NCBI GenBank assembly: GCA_945875975.1
Contig: CAMCMD010000049.1
Span: forward strand, 1-6,671
DNA from: Rickettsia typhi
GTDB taxonomy: Bacteria > Pseudomonadota > Alphaproteobacteria > Rickettsiales > Rickettsiaceae
Reading direction: 5' to 3'
Length of the DNA stretch: 6,671 bases
Below the pieces are notes generated by a model, which worked only from the letters and a program-made list of their open reading frames with translations, ran no database searches and was not told the DNA's origin. Made by a program: the position numbers and the translations under genes. Position 1 is the first letter of the stretch. Each line of letters begins with the position of its first letter. Shown here piece after piece: positions 4,677-6,671 of the stretch.

Positions 4677-6644
4677 TTACTCGGCTTTGTCTAGTTTTTT
4701 TACAAAGATTTTAACGGTATCATCGTCTTTCTTATCATTATGCTTTTTCTTCTTTTGTTTTAGTTCATTGCCTCGTTGTTGTGGAATTTCAGCTATTTTT
4801 GTATTAACGTTATTTGGGTTTTTAGTATTCCAGTTATCTAACCGCTCTTTTAGCATTAATTCAACTTGCGGATTGTCAAGAAAAGGCGGGTTTAAGTTTT
4901 TAGACTTGAGAGCAACATCTAATTTAGTTTTTGCTATCGCTACTTCGGGTTCAGGCAGAAGTATGTAAGCTTGATGTACTTCTAAATTACTAAGGTCGCT
5001 GATATTAATTAAATCTTTCTTTTTCTCTTGCTCGGTATAGCTTACCCCGTCACGAAACTCATGTGCACCATAGGAGATATTTCTTTGTTGGTTTAAGTAC
5101 TCAATCTCACCGATACGCTTAGCAATGATCTTTGCTTCCTCAACTTCCGATATACGAAAGATTATATTGGTATTAAACTGCCCGAGCATCACGCTACCGC
5201 TATTTCTTCCGTAATGAGCAAAAATTTGATTAAAGCTCTGAGTAGCGGCTAAAACGCAGCCACCGTATTTTCTAAGTAACGTTATGTTTTCCTGCAAGGT
5301 CGGTAAATACTTTAATTTGGCAAGTTCATCAAAAATAAACCACACTTTTCTATTTTCATTAATACCGAGGGAAATTAAACTATTTAAAGCTATATCAGTG
5401 ATTACGCTAAAGAACGGTAGCAATACCTTACTATCGCTACCGTCACAGGTAATAAATACCCATCTATCATCTCGAGTCTCGTCAAGTCTATTAAACCATT
5501 TTTGAAAAGAAAAACTATTCTCTTTGGAATCGCTAAGAATCTCTAGCCACTCGGTAGCTAAAATCGTATTAATTCTGATATTATGAGGAGCAGCATTATT
5601 ATCACTTTTACTCGAAATCAAAGAGCCGACCGATGTGCTGGCTAGTTTTGCTGTTAAATCCTCTATAGATTCTCGGTGAATTAAATTATACAAATCCTCT
5701 ATAGTCATTTTATTTTCATGTCTTAAGTACTCCAAACAGCCGATAAATAACATTCTGCCCCAACTAGTCCATTTTTTATCGTAATCATTAGAATCCGGAG
5801 GAGAGTCGGGGAAAAATGAGGCGGCTATTTTTTTAATACATTTATTAGAAGTAATCTCCGACCACAAGTCCCAATTATGAGTTCTCAAATCATACGGATT
5901 AATGATAATATCATAACCTTCCCGCCAGTAGCGCGACACCATATCTCCCTCAGTATCGACCACTATTGCAGGTTGTTTTTGCGCTCGTATTTGAGGCAGC
6001 AATGTATGAAGACAATTAGTTTTACCTGAGCCTGTGCTACCGGTAATAAGTATATGTTTACTTTCCGAATCCTTGACTAGCGGAATGCCGCCTAGGTTAA
6101 ATAAACTAGCCTTTTTTATCTTTTTTAAATAATGAGTAACTTCTTTTGGGGTTTTAATTTGAGATCCGCTTAAGTGTTTTTTTTCTTTAGCTGCCTTACC
6201 GAATCTTGACCAGAGTAAATAAATCAGTAAGAATATTCCGCACATGACCAAAGCTGTAAAAACTAGTCGTATTTTAAGAAAATCCTTTGCTTCTAGATAA
6301 GCGGCTCTATAGAAATTTGACTTGATTATTTTACGCGGATCGAGATCCCTTGCGTCTAAACCCTTTTTTGAATGAGCATCTATCGTGGTATAATAATATT
6401 TAGCCCTAGGGTTGATAGTTTGTCTAATTCCGCGGCTAGCATCATCAAAACCGTCGGCAAGCAGTGCTTTCTGATAAGTCATAGCGGCTTTTAAATCTAA
6501 GATTTGTGCCGGTTTATACGAAATAAACCCGACTATTGCTAAACTAACTAACAATGACGTCATAAAGGAGCGGTGTAGCACCTGAAAGAACATCCGTAGT
6601 TTATGGAGGAATATTTGCCCGCCGCCGGTAAAATCATTTAACAT
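4677..6644 (-). CDS. traD: Type IV conjugative coupling protein TraD (F-type)
   Basis: TraD is the inner-membrane hexameric ATPase that brings the relaxase-DNA complex to a type IV secretion channel. The 655 residues show two membrane segments (about 26-43 and 126-145) with a roughly 80-residue loop between them, then a cytoplasmic RecA-like motor. Walker A is GSTGSGKT (202-209); Walker B is VWFIFDE (434-440); a downstream ATPase motif is CVLAATQS (463-470). The C terminus is charged and lysine-rich (about 629-655), a region that in F TraD contacts the relaxosome, although F TraD is longer. The ATG is fixed by an in-frame TAA 12 bases upstream and by AAGAGG as Shine-Dalgarno, with a slightly long spacer. 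It is intact, has no frameshift, and resembles the F-type TraD of Rickettsiales amplified elements. The other transfer genes are presumably upstream, beyond the right edge. Confidence 0.92.
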   Translation of the reverse strand: MLNDFTGGGQIFLHKLRMFFQVLHRSFMTSLLVSLAIVGFISYKPAQILDLKAAMTYQKALLADGFDDASRGIRQTINPRAKYYYTTIDAHSKKGLDARDLDPRKIIKSNFYRAAYLEAKDFLKIRLVFTALVMCGIFLLIYLLWSRFGKAAKEKKHLSGSQIKTPKEVTHYLKKIKKASLFNLGGIPLVKDSESKHILITGSTGSGKTNCLHTLLPQIRAQKQPAIVVDTEGDMVSRYWREGYDIIINPYDLRTHNWDLWSEITSNKCIKKIAASFFPDSPPDSNDYDKKWTSWGRMLFIGCLEYLRHENKMTIEDLYNLIHRESIEDLTAKLASTSVGSLISSKSDNNAAPHNIRINTILATEWLEILSDSKENSFSFQKWFNRLDETRDDRWVFITCDGSDSKVLLPFFSVITDIALNSLISLGINENRKVWFIFDELAKLKYLPTLQENITLLRKYGGCVLAATQSFNQIFAHYGRNSGSVMLGQFNTNIIFRISEVEEAKIIAKRIGEIEYLNQQRNISYGAHEFRDGVSYTEQEKKKDLINISDLSNLEVHQAYILLPEPEVAIAKTKLDVALKSKNLNPPFLDNPQVELMLKERLDNWNTKNPNNVNTKIAEIPQQRGNELKQKKKKHNDKKDDDTVKIFVKKLDKAE

Positions 6645-6656
6645 ATTATTTATTTA

Positions 6657-6662
6657 CCTCTT
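6657..6662 (-). promoter_or_regulatory. Ribosome binding site of traD
   Basis: Minus-strand AAGAGG lies 12 bases upstream of the traD ATG, with an AT-only spacer containing the in-frame TAA. It confirms the chosen start, although the spacing is a little longer than ideal. No promoter is visible in the few remaining bases, as expected if traD is transcribed with genes to the right. Confidence 0.6.
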
Positions 6663-6671
6663 GTAAATTTT

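Noticed and set aside
4538..4711. Plus-strand open frame between fic and traD
   Set aside because: No start codon with a ribosome site was found, it runs into the antisense of traD's end, and the inverted repeat explains part of it. I keep only the repeat.
4687..5505. Plus-strand ORFs opposite traD
   Set aside because: They are antisense to an intact coupling protein with Walker motifs, and rich in Ser/Phe/Cys as expected for mirrors of lysine-rich coding sequence.
1..6671. CRISPR array, tRNA, rRNA or IS inverted-repeat ends
   Set aside because: I saw no regularly spaced repeats, cloverleaf-like sequence, rRNA signature, or DDE transposase with terminal repeats in the window.

Overview
The window looks like part of an integrative conjugative element in a low-GC intracellular alphaproteobacterium, most likely Rickettsiales. 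The main clue is an F-type conjugative coupling protein (TraD) that resembles the TraD of Rickettsiales amplified genetic elements (RAGE), close to an HU-family gene and accessory cargo. This placement rests on protein resemblance recalled from memory, not on a search. Every gene I accept is on the minus strand, so the map reads from high to low coordinates.

Layout from right to left. (1) 6644-4677: complete traD, with two N-terminal membrane segments, a Walker A/B ATPase and a lysine-rich tail. (2) 4676-4359: a 318-base gap with a long inverted repeat behind traD and, nearer fic, a good sigma70-type promoter whose spacer holds a perfect 10-bp palindrome. (3) 4358-3198: a Fic-domain AMP-transferase with an intact active site, an N-terminal inhibitory helix motif and a C-terminal winged helix. 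Its start is better placed at the internal Met downstream of the promoter than at the longest ORF start at 4454. (4) 3198-3038: a short region with a 16-codon ORF that overlaps the fic stop, possibly a gene remnant, and a palindrome touching the next start codon. (5) 3037-2618: a small protein with two helix-turn-helix-like repeats. (6) 2609-2538: a possible 23-residue ORF with a Shine-Dalgarno-like site, tightly packed between its neighbours. (7) 2533-2331: the first three quarters of an HU-like DNA-binding protein gene. It carries a one-base frameshift near codon 15 and is then cut at codon 68 by (8) 2330-1: a group II intron whose 3' end lies beyond the left edge. The intron has a normal GTGCG start, recognisable domain I and III elements, exon-binding sequences that pair with the HU exon, and an intact 595-residue reverse transcriptase/maturase/HNH endonuclease ORF.

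How the parts fit. TraD would feed DNA to a type IV secretion channel whose other genes are outside the window. Fic and the helix-turn-helix protein look like cargo or regulators carried next to the transfer genes. HU would be an element-borne nucleoid or DNA-bending protein, but here it appears decayed: even perfect splicing would leave the frameshift. I found no clear evidence of an entirely new system. The most interesting points are the doubly damaged HU gene, the experimentally predictable intron/exon pairing, the fic promoter-operator arrangement and the unrecognised small ORFs.
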